From the NCBI GenBank assembly GCA_033782935.1, contig JAWQEG010003694.1, positions 62,001 to 126,000 on the forward strand: a DNA stretch of 64,000 nt. The letters are read 5' to 3'. The first letter of the stretch is position 1, and each line of letters starts with the position of its first letter. This DNA comes from Petrolisthes cinctipes. Its lineage: Eukaryota; Arthropoda; Malacostraca; Decapoda; Porcellanidae. The notes under the pieces are model-generated. The model saw only the letters and a list, made by a program, of their open reading frames with translations, was not told where the DNA came from and searched no databases. Shown here in pieces: positions 32,469-43,600 of the stretch. The position numbers and the translations under genes were made by a program.

Positions 32469-33805
32469 CTGAAATAATAATAAATATGAGATACAGTGAG
32501 AGCTATCTCGGTCACACCCACACCATTGTCATCTTCCAGTCAAATTAAGAGGAGGAAAACACTCGCACAGAGATTCAGAGTTCCTCATATAGATGTCAAC
32601 ATTTCCCTAACACAATTTCTCCAAAATCATACAACACTGCCTTTATGTTTACTGGCTCTTGGAAATTCAATTAAATTCCTATACAATTTTACTGAGCAGT
32701 GATAAAACTAACTTTGCCAATTTCCCTACAATTGTCACTAAAATTAATCAACTTTCCTAATAAAGTGTAATTCCCCCAAACGTGGAATCCCTGCAAGCCC
32801 AGGATTAGGAATGGGTGTCACTTATGAGTTTTTTTACTGTTCATAACTAATCTTGCATATTTTACCTCCTTGTGGTATTTATTTTTTTGTTCCTAATCGT
32901 ACAGTATTCACGCGCTGATTCGATACGCAAAGTAATTATTACTTGTGTATGTGGCGGAGGGAACTACCTTTTTCCTTGTGTGGTGCGGCTACACTCTTAT
33001 CCTATCAGATTATTGCAATCTTTTAATCGCCAAATTTGTAACACTGTAAAATGTGGTGCTTTTCAACTAAATTAGGTGACAAACATAATGCCAACTGTAA
33101 TGTGGGAGCAGCACAACCATATACAGGTATACCAAGTTCATGAACAGCACTGAAATGGATAGACTTCTCTATTTACTATGCAATGAACTCATTAGAGAAA
33201 TTTTTTTGCCTAGCCATGACATTTTACTTGCCCATCCACCCCAAAATCAATTCATATCTATTCCCTAATACAGGTTTGAGTGCTTATCAAACACAACCTG
33301 CTGACATTTCTCATTACGTACCAACATTCTTGTTTTAAAGTGGCCCATAAATACATCCCCTAACACGAAGAATTATGACCAATGTTAATATAATGTACTG
33401 TCAATACAAAACCTTATACTAATTGTTGTTCTCTTGTCAATAATGTCTTGAACCCAACCTCATATGACAGACTTGTTGAACTTTAGTTGAACATAATTGC
33501 AGGGAGAAACTGAGCAAATCCCATAATTAATGAGTACAGTATAGCACAGTGTTCACCAAACTCTATATTCATATGAGGAATTATGGGAGTAATAATAATT
33601 GTTTTGAATATTTTTTTACCACTAATATACTACTACAATGGTATTGAATGACATAACTCTCCCAATTAATTAAGATACTCCTTCAATCATCTTATTTAAA
33701 TCAACATGACATAATTAAACCTAATATATATACTTACTCCATACCCATACACCAACCCGGATAAAACATAAATTACGTAGGCAAGTAATGAAATCAGGGG
33801 CCATA
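32469..33805. other. No gene recognised
   Basis: AT-rich. A + strand open frame at 32872-33075 has a hydrophobic start but no homology signal or splice context. No repeat boundary found. Confidence 0.5.
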
Positions 33806-33916
33806 TTCAAGAACATTGATGGTGTATATGATGTACCGGCACGATAGCTCAATTGTTTGCCTATGGAGCCGTTGTATCGGTACCACACCATCGTATACAC
33901 CACAAATGTTCTTGAA
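33806..33916. repeat. Hairpin repeat, CAAGAACA...TGTTCTTG family, copy 2
   Basis: The ends TTCAAGAACATTGATGGTGT and ACACCACAAATGTTCTTGAA are imperfect inverted repeats; inner arms pair around GGTACCACACCATCGTATAC. Same family as 18005-18107. Confidence 0.75.
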
Positions 33917-34929
33917 ACTGGCCCAAGAAAACATAAGTAAATTTCGTGGGCATTAAATTCACTCATACTTATTTAACGTTTTCTAAACATTAATATTATC
34001 TTGATATTCCTCACCAACACCTGCATCGAGCACAGGCTGATCCACAGGTATACAAGGAAGAGGGATGAAAGGGGAGAGCAAATGAGTTTGATAGATTACT
34101 GTACACAGCTGTGGATGAAAGGATTGTTTCAGTGCTCTGACTACTATGCGTTTATGGCGAGGATTAGGGTCGGAAGGATGGAGGGGGGAATAAGAGGGAG
34201 GTGGCAAGTGGAAGACTGAATGACATCGAGTATATGAGAGGAGGGTGGGTGAGGTACTGGAGGATGCAAGGATGGGTATAGGGGAGGGAGTGGGAGTGAA
34301 TGATGTGTATGAAATGTTTAAGACACTAGTAATGACGACAGCAGCAGAGGTAGTGGGATACAAGACACAGAAGAGGGGAAAGAAAGGGAGTGCATAGTGG
34401 TCAGAAGTAGTGAAAGATGCAGTAGAGAAGGAAAGAAAGGCATATAGGAGAACATTGCAAAGGAATGTCAGAGGAGGTGAAAGAAAGGTGAAAGAGAGAA
34501 TATAATGTATGTAAGAGACAAGTGAAGAGGATGGTGAGTGAGAATAAAAGGAGAGTGGATGAGGAGTTTGGTAGGTAACTGAGTGAGAAGTTTAGAGAAA
34601 ACAAAAAATTATTCTGGAAAGTCTGGTAGCGTGAGACTGAAGAGAGGATGGAGTTACTGTGAGTGGAAGTGAAAGAAGTGTGGAAGAGGCATTTTGATGG
34701 TCTGATGAAAGAGGGGATGGGAGAGAAGGTGGTGATGACATGCATGAGGATGGAGGCAGGTGGTAGACGACAGGGTGTACAGTGAGAATTAGGAAGGGAA
34801 GAGGTTAGGAAAGCAATAGGAAAGTTGAAGATGGGAAAGGCACCAGGGGTGGATGGGATAACTGCTGAAATGTTAAAGTGAGGGGGGAGGTAGTGGTGGA
34901 ATGGATGTTGTTCATAATTATTATGCACA

Positions 34930-35265
34930 TTGGCTTGGAGGCAGGGAGAGGTGCCAGAGGGTTGGAGGAGAGCCATAATTGTGCCTCTGTATAAGGAGAA
35001 GGGGAGTAAGGATGAGTGTGGTAGCTATAGGGGAATAAGCTTTCTTAGTGTACCGGAGAAGGTTCTTGCTGGAATACTGATTGAAGTAACAGGGAATAAA
35101 GTTAGTGAGGAACAGGAAGGGTTCAGAAAGGGTAGAGGATGTGTGGACCAGATATTTGCATTAAAATCAATAGTGGAGAAATATATAGGGAAGGGTAGGA
35201 AGTTGTATGCTGCCTTCATGGACTTGGAGAAGGCATACAATATAGGGTTGATAGAAGAGCTATGA
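34930..35265 (+). pseudogene. Reverse transcriptase fragment (fingers to motif A)
   Basis: Reads RRAIIVPLYKEKGSKDECGS, YRGISFLSVPEKVLAGILIE, then GFRKGRGCVDQIFALKSI and AAFMDLEKAYN. It keeps the YRGIS block lost in the 28-30 kb copy. Motif A is mutated after AYN. Confidence 0.8.
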
Positions 35266-35363
35266 CAGAGGTGTTGAGAGATTTATGGTGTTGGGAGGGG
35301 TCTTTGCTGAAAGGTATCGAGGCCTTTTATGCAGAGGCAAAAGCATGTGTTCAGGTAGAGGGT

Positions 35364-36260
35364 TAACTCACCTGGTTGGCTACCCCAGAATACACTCAAG
35401 GTTCATCTATCATTGATCAATGCATAGATGGGTAGCCCACAATTGCTGGCACGCCATCCCATCAGGTTAACATGAAACGTAGTGAACTGCATAGAATAAT
35501 GGGCGGAATTGTGTGCCATGCGCAACTGAGTGTTAAGCGTGGGTATATTGTACATGAAGTCATAAAGCAAACATTGAATAATAGAATGCTTAATTAAAGA
35601 AGATTCGAAAGTAAATCTACTCAGCATGTGCAAACAGTAACTCTCCAAGGGAGAGATATAGGCCTCGTTTAAATGCCTCAACAGTATTAGCACCAACAAC
35701 ACTGTCTGGGAGGAAGTTCTAGTGATCAATACACCTAACACTGAAGAATCTACGTCTACATTCTGTGTATATGTGTGGTTTGGCTAATTTAAATCTGTGA
35801 CCTCTGGTTGCAGTGACAGGAGAGATTGAGAACAGGTCAGATGGAGAAATTACTGATTGTTTGTGGAAAATCTTCCAACATTTGATAAGATCAGCTCTCA
35901 AGAGTCTGCACTGTGCAGAGTACAGGTTCAGAGCCTTGAGGCGATGGGCATAAGATAGGTCTGCTAGGCCATCTATGTGTTTAGTCCAAAGACGCTGTAC
36001 TGACTCCAACAACCGCAGGTCACCCAAGTACCCAGTGTTCCAGACTGTTGATCCAAACTCCAATATAGGTCTTATGTGTGACTTAAGGATAGCTAACATG
36101 AAGTCACTGGAGCAACAAAGAGTGGACTTGAGTAGGTTATTAGCTAATCCTGCAGCTTTATTAACTGTTGTTCTTATATGAGCGTGAAACTTTAGGGTAT
36201 TGTCAACTAGGATTCCCAGGTCTCTATGGTTATCAGCCAGGGATAGATCAGAGTTGTCTA
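35364..36260 (-). mobile_element. Nested minus-strand LINE fragment (Jockey-like)
   Basis: The minus-strand coding remnant includes DLGILVDNTLKFHAH, then LAILKSHIRPILEFGSTVWN, LRLLESVQRLWTKHIDGLAD and DLFSISPVTATRGHRFKLA, the C-terminal region of a Jockey-type ORF2. It sits inside the + strand LINE, where host sequence matches on both sides (GTAGAGGGT before, GGTGATAGTGAG after). The 5' truncation removes all RT catalytic motifs. Confidence 0.85.
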
Positions 36261-36289
36261 GGTGATAGTGAGAGTTTTAATATTAGTGT

Positions 36290-36432
36290 CAGATTTGAAT
36301 TTCTATATTTACTTCTGATGATCTTCACGGAATAGACCCTTCTAGCCCAGAAATAAGCCTATACGGGACCTGGGCTGGAGAAGGGTGTGTTCTATAGCAA
36401 TCCAGCTGTGTTGGTTCCACTTTACCAATAAT
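36290..36432. mobile_element. 143-bp insertion with perfect 18-bp target duplication
   Basis: The host LINE sequence GAGTTTTAATATTAGTGT is present exactly at 36272-36289 and again at 36433-36450; removing one copy and the insert restores the element. The insert is non-coding, with a small hairpin (TCTAGCCCAG...CTGGGCTGGA). A long duplication suggests target-primed insertion, for example a short SINE or an extremely truncated LINE. Confidence 0.8.
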
Positions 36433-36720
36433 GAGTTTTAATATTAGTGTAGGGCTGAGACAGGGATGTGTTATGTCACCATGGCTGTTCAATATCTATA
36501 TGGATAGTTGTATGAGAGAGATAAAGGCCAAAGTGAATGGCCTGGGAGCAAAGCTAATAGAGAATGAAGTAAATTGGTCCTTGGTGGCAAGTTTATTTGC
36601 AGATGACACTGTGCTGATGGCCGAGAGTGAAAGGGAGTTACAGAGGGTGGTGGATGAGTTTCAGTCCGTGTGTAGACGAAGGAAACTGAAGGTTAATGCT
36701 GGTAAAAATAAATTGATGGG

Positions 36721-37074
36721 GAATTATTACAAAAGTACTGTGTTCTTGGCTAGGATCGCGCAGTGTTACCACATCCGGCTAGGTCCCAGGAATTTGCCCC
36801 GGTCACTTTATGACAGTTTATACCGGTTATATCCCGGTAGTCTGCTGTGGTCTAGGTTAGGTCAGGCTAATTTCCAAATTATGTTTGTAAAACGGGGCAT
36901 ATCTCGAAAACGAAGCATCTCCGACTCCGAGAGAAACACCATAGATGAAAAGTGTCTTAGAATGGTCCAAAATAGTGGATAATGATACTAAAAGGTATTT
37001 ATTGAAAGAATTACCGTTTTGTAGCAGTGTTGCCAGATCCGGCTAGGTCCCAATATTTTGCCCCGGTCATTTCT
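36721..37074. repeat. TAGGTCCCGG-family insertion in LINE
   Basis: Starts ATTATTACAAAAGTACTG and resembles 6221-6430 for its first part. It continues with GGTATTTATTGAAAGAATTA and GCAGTGTTGCCAGATCC, as in the TIR elements at 11060 and 11657. It appears to be a compound of two related repeats. About 45 bases of host LINE are missing at the site. Confidence 0.7.
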
Positions 37075-37451
37075 ACACTTTACAGAGTGGGAGTACCAAC
37101 TGGGGCTAAGTGTGAGAGCCTAAGATGGAGGAAGTGAAGGAGTTTAATTAAGTACCTGGGTACAGTTCTGTGTAAACATGGAAGTACGATAGGAAGAATT
37201 AGGGAGAAAGTAGAAGGGTAGACAGGTCAGAAGATCATTGGGAAGGATTATGAAGGGTAGAAGTGTGAGTATGGAAGTGAAAAGGGGACTACAAAATAAT
37301 ATAATCTTACCAACTCTGACATATGCATCAGATATATATCAATTACCTTCTACTGTTTATGTTGGATGAAGGCGTCCCTTTTCATTCCTCTCATGTCCAT
37401 AATGTCTGTTTCTACTTCACCTTCACCTACGTCAGATTGTTGCCCGTCCTC

Positions 37452-37571
37452 TCATCTACGGTCACGGTAATAAAGTAATCCCAGGAGGCCCTTCAGGAGG
37501 TGGATGACCCTGAATATGTGAGCTGGGTGCCGGCCGGTGATGATCTCTCTTCCCGTCGCCATCTTGGTCAT
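37452..37571 (-). CDS. Candidate small ORF, 39 residues, unidentified
   Basis: The minus strand encodes MTKMATGREIITGRHPAHIF then RVIHLLKGLLGLLYYRDRR. The second methionine lies in a strong start context (CCAAGATGGCG). The C-terminal half is amphipathic, alternating leucine with basic residues. The GC-rich, CpG-containing sequence contrasts with its AT-rich flanks and could mark a promoter-proximal first exon of a minus-strand gene. No family is recognised. Confidence 0.3.
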   Translation of the reverse strand: MTKMATGREIITGRHPAHIFRVIHLLKGLLGLLYYRDRR

Positions 37572-37584
37572 GACTAGTGATCCA

Positions 37585-37815
37585 TCAGTGTTGCCAATGC
37601 CAGGTCTGCTTGACGAAATTTCCCCATAACTTCAACATGAGAATTTCCATTTTTACTTCAATAATTCCCTATCTTTTATAAATTTCCCTGTTTACTTCAA
37701 TAATTCCCTGTCTTGTATAAATTTCCCTGTTTACTCTTGAACAATCTTAATTAATATAATTTCCCTGTGTGGATGTCAAAATTCCCTAAAACAGAGAAAT
37801 TTCCCTACACCTGGC
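37585..37815 (-). repeat. Dispersed repeat with AAACAGGGAAAT tandems, copy 2
   Basis: The minus strand reads GCCAGGTGTAGGGAAATTTC, then repeated GTAAACAGGGAAATT blocks, and ends with TTGCCAACACTG on the plus-strand left side. Same arrangement as 10276-10545. Confidence 0.7.
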
Positions 37816-40445
37816 AATAATGGTGACTAGTGATGTGCTAGTGATCTGTGCCCTCTGTGCTCCCGACTATGCCACGAAACACACAATTTAAGCTCCTTTA
37901 ATGTACAGTAAGTGTGTGTTTCATGGTAATGTCTGAAGGACTCTCTAACCTCCAATTTTCTTACATGACGAGGATCATTAATAATACACAACGTGTATAA
38001 TCAGTTCCTATAATCCCCAACAAGGATATAATGGAACAGAGTTATCTTGCTTCATTCATCCATCTTGCTACCTCCATGTATCCATATTGCAACCTTCATT
38101 CCTTCAAGAAACCTAATGTGTTTTTGCAGGAAGGAAAGAGTTCCAAGGAGAGTAGGATAAATTAAAACATTATATATAATATATAGTAAAACAATACTAT
38201 CTAATAAAAATCATGGGAGTTTCATCAAATAAAACTTAGTTATCAAATTGTTCCATATCCTTTATTCATTAACAAATGTTTATGTTACGGGGTGAGATGA
38301 TATTAACACAGATTTAAAGCATTTAGAGTTATCAACATTATCTATTACCAGGTCGAGGGAATGGTAATATTTTAGGCAAGCCAAACATGCGAGAGGAAAG
38401 TAAGAGTGACACCAGCACCAGTAGTACTTTTAGCAGGAAGAGTAAAAATATAAAGAACACTACAGGCAAACATTTCTTAAAGTTTGCTTCATTACTAGTA
38501 GAACAGAGAGAACCAACCACCATTCACTAAAAGATATATTTTTTCCAAAGGTTTCAGAAAGTATATCCCATGAGTCAAACAAAGGCATATTGTAATTAAA
38601 GCATTGCACCAGAGTGCACATCACAGTACTGGAGTATAACGAGTGAAAGAATATGCCCTTGTTAAAGTCAGTCTGTATTAACCAGGTTAAAACACAACGC
38701 AAGAGTACTGGCTTGCCTAGAGTATAAAAGATATTATAAGTTAGTGCAACAAATTTGCTTTTGGAATATTAGGCATTATGTTAGCTAAAAAAGGGGATAT
38801 TATTGCTTCAATAAAAGCTACATTCTTTCAGAATATCACATATTCATCTTCGATCAATTAGCATTCATAATCATCTCGTAAACTTTTAAAATATATGTCA
38901 AAGACTTGGAACTGATGTAAACCTGTGTGGAAGACTTGATCTGGAAGAGTATAGACTGAAATGTGCACCTGTCAACAACATTTGTACCACCACTAGACTC
39001 TTTTCTTATGTGGGTGTTACCAATACTTACTGATTAACAATATTGTGGGGTCAAGTCAAGTGTTGTTGGAGCTCATCATCAGCATCTCTTTCACTTCTCT
39101 CTCTACAGTAATCATCTACGTGCACAAATATAACTTAACACATTTCATTAACCACTTATAAAGGTCCTGCCAAGTAGATAGGGGGAGATCATCATACTTT
39201 AGTTTTTCTATATTAATTCTTACACAACAAATCACAAACCTAACTCTAATCTGCAGGCCTGACAGCCAAAAAACACCAACTATGACTCCCCATAGCCGCC
39301 ATGGTAGGCAATCTTTATACACTGTAATGTGGTGAACTAATATAATCCCAGGCTGACAAAATAATCCTGAGTCAGCCCTGGATAAACTGGCTCCTCACTT
39401 TACTTTTGACACTTGAAGCTGGACATAACAGGGATGTGTCCATGAGCACCTAAATTGTTATGTTAAATAATCTAATATCTCAGGTAATTCATTACCTGTA
39501 TTGCTGAAGTATTAAAAAAAAATGAACTCTTTGGAATACTCAATGAGCCTGCTTCTACATCACCTAGTGAGAGCACCCACTACTGCACACACTTCACTTC
39601 ATGTACAACATTAACTCCTTCAATATCAAGGATTCTAACATACCTGCAGAAATTACATACCATCATATTAAATTGAAACTGACTAATTGACCTAAAGGAA
39701 ATCCATTGAATAGATTGATATTGTAAAAAGATATGAAAAAGTGACACCATAAATAAAAAATTTATAATGCATAGATGAATGTGTCAAGGGTACAGTAAGT
39801 ATACATAAAGAGAGAAAACAAAAGGTAAACAGATAGAAAGATGGTATGGTAAGGTGCCCTCGTACTGAAGCGGTCAGTACCATATACAGTATAGACTTCA
39901 TTCCACTGTTACGTCCGTCCGGAAATGATGCCCAGAATGCCTTGTAAACAAAAGTAGCACGGCACAAATGCTCATATACATCAGTAGAAATTACTTTGTA
40001 CAAAAAATAATAAAAAATGCTTAAATTTGATACATTTTGCCGTAGGCCACAGAAAATGCATGAATATATTACACCCCTTTCAGGAGCACCCTCAGTGGTT
40101 TCTGCTCAACTTCTGATGTTATTGTTATTAAATGATAAGTGCTTTCCAAAAAGGATGTCTTATAGTCATGCAATTTCCTTCTATATAATAAAAAAGTACA
40201 AGAGTAATAAAAAAAAATCTTCACACAGTACAGTAAAAACGACTTCGTCTTTTTTTCCACATCATCAACATTTGCCACCATAAGTTATAAAATAATCTGC
40301 TCACTAGTTCAGGAAGTGTAAATCAGAGTGGATTAAGTCTCTTGTAATTCAGGTAAAAAATATCAAAATAATTTCAAGTCGAAAAGAAAGTTGATCACAG
40401 TAGTTATGGAGAAGAGACCGGTGGCTCCCGGAGAGTCACCATCCC
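37816..40445. other. 3' flank of the dumpy-like gene; no other gene seen
   Basis: AT-rich and without recognisable mobile elements apart from a degenerate GATTCCTCC-family half near 37870-37960. The nearest AATAAA hexamer on the minus strand downstream of the dumpy stop is at 38266-38261, which would imply a 3' UTR of about 2.2 kb. That use is inference. Open frames on both strands here lack motifs. Confidence 0.5.
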
Positions 40446-40681
40446 TCACGAGAGGTAGTCAGGTGAAGGCTCTGCTAAGGGTTCGGGAGTGGTGAAGAGA
40501 GGGTTAGGGAACTCCGGTGGGTGAGGAAGAGGTCCAGCGTGCTTGGGGCGGCGTCGGTAAGCCATGAGCCAGCAAGACACAGCCACAGCCACAGCCACCA
40601 GGGCCAGGAGTGCTGTGATGATGAGGGCAATGATGAAGCCCCACTTGCTAACACACACTTCCTCTGGACTACCTCTCTCAT
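40446..40681 (-). CDS. dpy: dumpy exon 26: membrane helix, cytoplasmic tail and stop
   Basis: DERGSPEEVCVSKW precedes a single hydrophobic helix (FIIALIITALLALVAVAVAV, then SCWLMAY), followed by the stop-transfer RRRPKH and a proline-rich tail ending EPSPDYLS. The topology is type I, with the array outside. Acceptor TTTATTTTCAG. The stop codon is included in the span. Confidence 0.93.
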
Positions 40682-43600
40682 CTGAAAATAAAAAATGGAT
40701 TGGTTCAGTACTGAAGGATAACCACTTCCCAAAGGTGACTTTGTTGGTGTGTGTGTGTGTGTGTGTGATATTAGTGTTCAACTGTAAAATACCAATAACA
40801 CTTAGCACATGAGGACTGCCAGATAATTATTCCAGTAGTGATCAATGAGTCGACTCTGGCAGTTGTAAAGAAAATACACTGCACAAACATTTTATAGTGC
40901 ATTATTTCCATATAAATGGACTTAATAGGAAGTTGTACTGACCTTGGAGAGCAGTGTATCTCTCAGAGCGTCTCTCCACCGTTAGTATTGCCTGTGATGT
41001 GACCTGGATCTCTCTCAGTTGTCCATCATATCCTGCTTCTGGCTGATACAACATCTCTGCATTTGGGTTGATTTGTCGACGTCTGCGACGGCCAAACGCA
41101 TCATATCCATTGCAGTTGATTGGGTGGCACCGGCCAAAGCAAACCCTCACATTACACTGGAATTGTATAGAGTTCGAGGAGGGGAATTTGAAGGCACTGA
41201 AGAGAGCAACAAGTACTTTGTTATTATCATCTTGTTCCCATTCACCAAATATTGATGGATCTGTTGCACATCCATTGTCATCTGTCACTATGTGTTCATT
41301 GTCAGTGCCATCGCTGTTTTTTGTCAAGGCGATGCAGTTGCGGGCAAAACCACCATATATGTCTGAAAGAAAGAGATACATTGGATTCAAGCAGGGAAAA
41401 AGAATACATTTTACTGTTATTAGATATATAAATATTAATATCTATGCAGAATATTTATATAGCAATAGATGCAAATTATATATATACTGTAATGTAAGAA
41501 GACACATGGAAAATAAATTATGATGCTGCAATAAACTTGAACAACAAAAGTGGCAGTTACACTGAAAAGAAAGTATAAAATTTGAGTTGTAGAATAATTA
41601 TAATGTACAGTACTGTACATATAAACTATTGTATTGTATTGGACAACTCTTTTTAACACTCGAGAAATTGTGACATGTTTCATAAAGAAAAAGAATGCGA
41701 ATTAAAATAAAGGACTTACTGGATGGCTCAACCTCAACTCTGAGCATAAGCAAGTCGCCAATTTCTGCATTTTTGATGGGTCCTCCATTCGGGTCAGTGA
41801 TCCTCATGACACATGTGGGTGGAGGTCCAGTATTGGCAATGGTACCAGCTGTGGTCAGCATTGACACATTGAAGCCGATGGCAATAGTTTTCTCTCCTGT
41901 GTTATAGGTACACTTCACATGGTAAGCCTGGGCCTTGTATGTCACAAGTTTGGGGTGCATTTGCAACACCAGAATAAATCTTGCAAGTCCCTGTAAAGAG
42001 AAGTATCGTATCAACATGCATACAGCTGCAATTAAAATACTGTATCACTAAATTTGCCAGACTCTATGAGACTAGTAAAATACATTATTGGCTTTTGTAT
42101 TGTTTTAAACATCACTAAGAAACATCTAGTCAAGTTCAGTAGAAAAGGATATACTGTATTGAAATTACAAAGTAAAATCAATTCAATCATTCATTCATGT
42201 GGATTGACATTTTGTTTCCTTATGGAAACCCCCCTTAAGGGATGGTCAAGGCAGAACAGCAACAACTTCTCTCTGTCAGTAATCCAGACAGAATGAAATG
42301 GAACCAACAAGCAAGGGCTGGGAGAGAAATAATAATCCAGGCAATTCCTTGAGGCTCCCAACACCTTAGTAGTAGTACCTCTTTGGGCTGGGTTGTATAC
42401 CCTTCCTAACTGCTACAACAGGGTTCAGTATCTGCAGTAATTCTATATTCAAGTGGTAAAGGCCCCATACCCCATATTTTAACTAGAAACAAGTACAGTA
42501 CAGTAATCTTAAAAACAAGTTGGGTACTTACATTTTCATGAATCAAGCCACATGTACCAAACTTGACCTTGACATCAACAGTTCCCACATCAGTTGGGGA
42601 TGTGACCACTCTGCGACATTCCTCGTTCTTTGAGTATCCCTTGACGTACATGACCCCATTAAAGCCTGAATTGCCCACATTGATGTCCACTTGCACACCA
42701 TCTGCCAGACAGTTCACCAGCATGTCTGGTCTGGGGAAGTCAGTCCTTCCATATGTTGACACTGGAACTGCAGGAAATAAAGGAGAGGACCAACTTTCAT
42801 GAATGACCTGTACATGAGAGAAACTATTTCTGTAAAGAAAAGCACTATCGTATCAACGTCAATAAGTTCAGGAATAAGATGCCTGATGAGTTAACATGTA
42901 GAAACAGCATTCATAGCTTCAAATTAAATGATGGAAAAAGGGAAATAAGGTCTGGATAATGACAATGAAAATAAAGAATGCATTACTGTACTTTGGTGGA
43001 ATACTAACCACAACCATCCTTTTGATATGGATCCCCAGTGTAGCCGACAATACAGTTACAGATGGCCATATGGTCGCTGTTGATACAGGTGGCATACTTG
43101 GCACATGGATCACTGTTACAGGGAGCCACACAAGAGCGTTGGTCAGTGTCACACATCTTATCCTGAGGGCACTGATCGTTGCTCGTGCAGCCAACGGGAG
43201 GAGGTGGTTCTGTGCGTACTGCAGAGAGGTGAATGGTCACGAGTTACAAACTATTGTACATGCTTCTAGATATGTTGGCAATTTTCTGATTCATACATCT
43301 TTATATTTTCCATAAAGAGATAGAACAGAAAAACAGATTAATAACTTTAAAAATTTACAGAAATCAATGGAGGCATGGTATGGTACTGAGTAATAATGGT
43401 AGTTAGTCATTAAAGTTATATGTCTCATACAGTGACTTACAGTAGGAAAAGAAAAAATAAATGAAAATAGTTCAGACACCACTTAATAAGATGACAACAT
43501 TGTGTAAGGTTAATACTGATCCCAATATGGTGGTTTTCCTTGGCAAGAAGAGAGAGGAAAAACTCACCAACACAATTGCCATCATCATCCTTTTCAGCTG

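Larger units (their letters stand above)
33995..37335 (+). mobile_element. LINE of the (TAGA)n family split by three insertions
   Basis: Collinear with the 28093-30440 copy: endonuclease end (RLIHRYTRKRDERGEQMSLI), linker, RT front half (34800-35363), motifs B and C (36431-36720), thumb (37080-37335). It is interrupted by a minus-strand LINE fragment (35364-36260), a 143-bp insert with an 18-bp duplication (36290-36432) and a TAGGTCCCGG repeat (about 36721-37074). Many stops and frame changes; its own 3' tail is missing. Confidence 0.9.

Noticed and set aside
32872..33075. Secreted peptide with hydrophobic start (MVFIFLFLIVQYSRADS)
   Set aside because: AT-rich DNA often gives such hydrophobic starts. 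No family, splice or promoter support.
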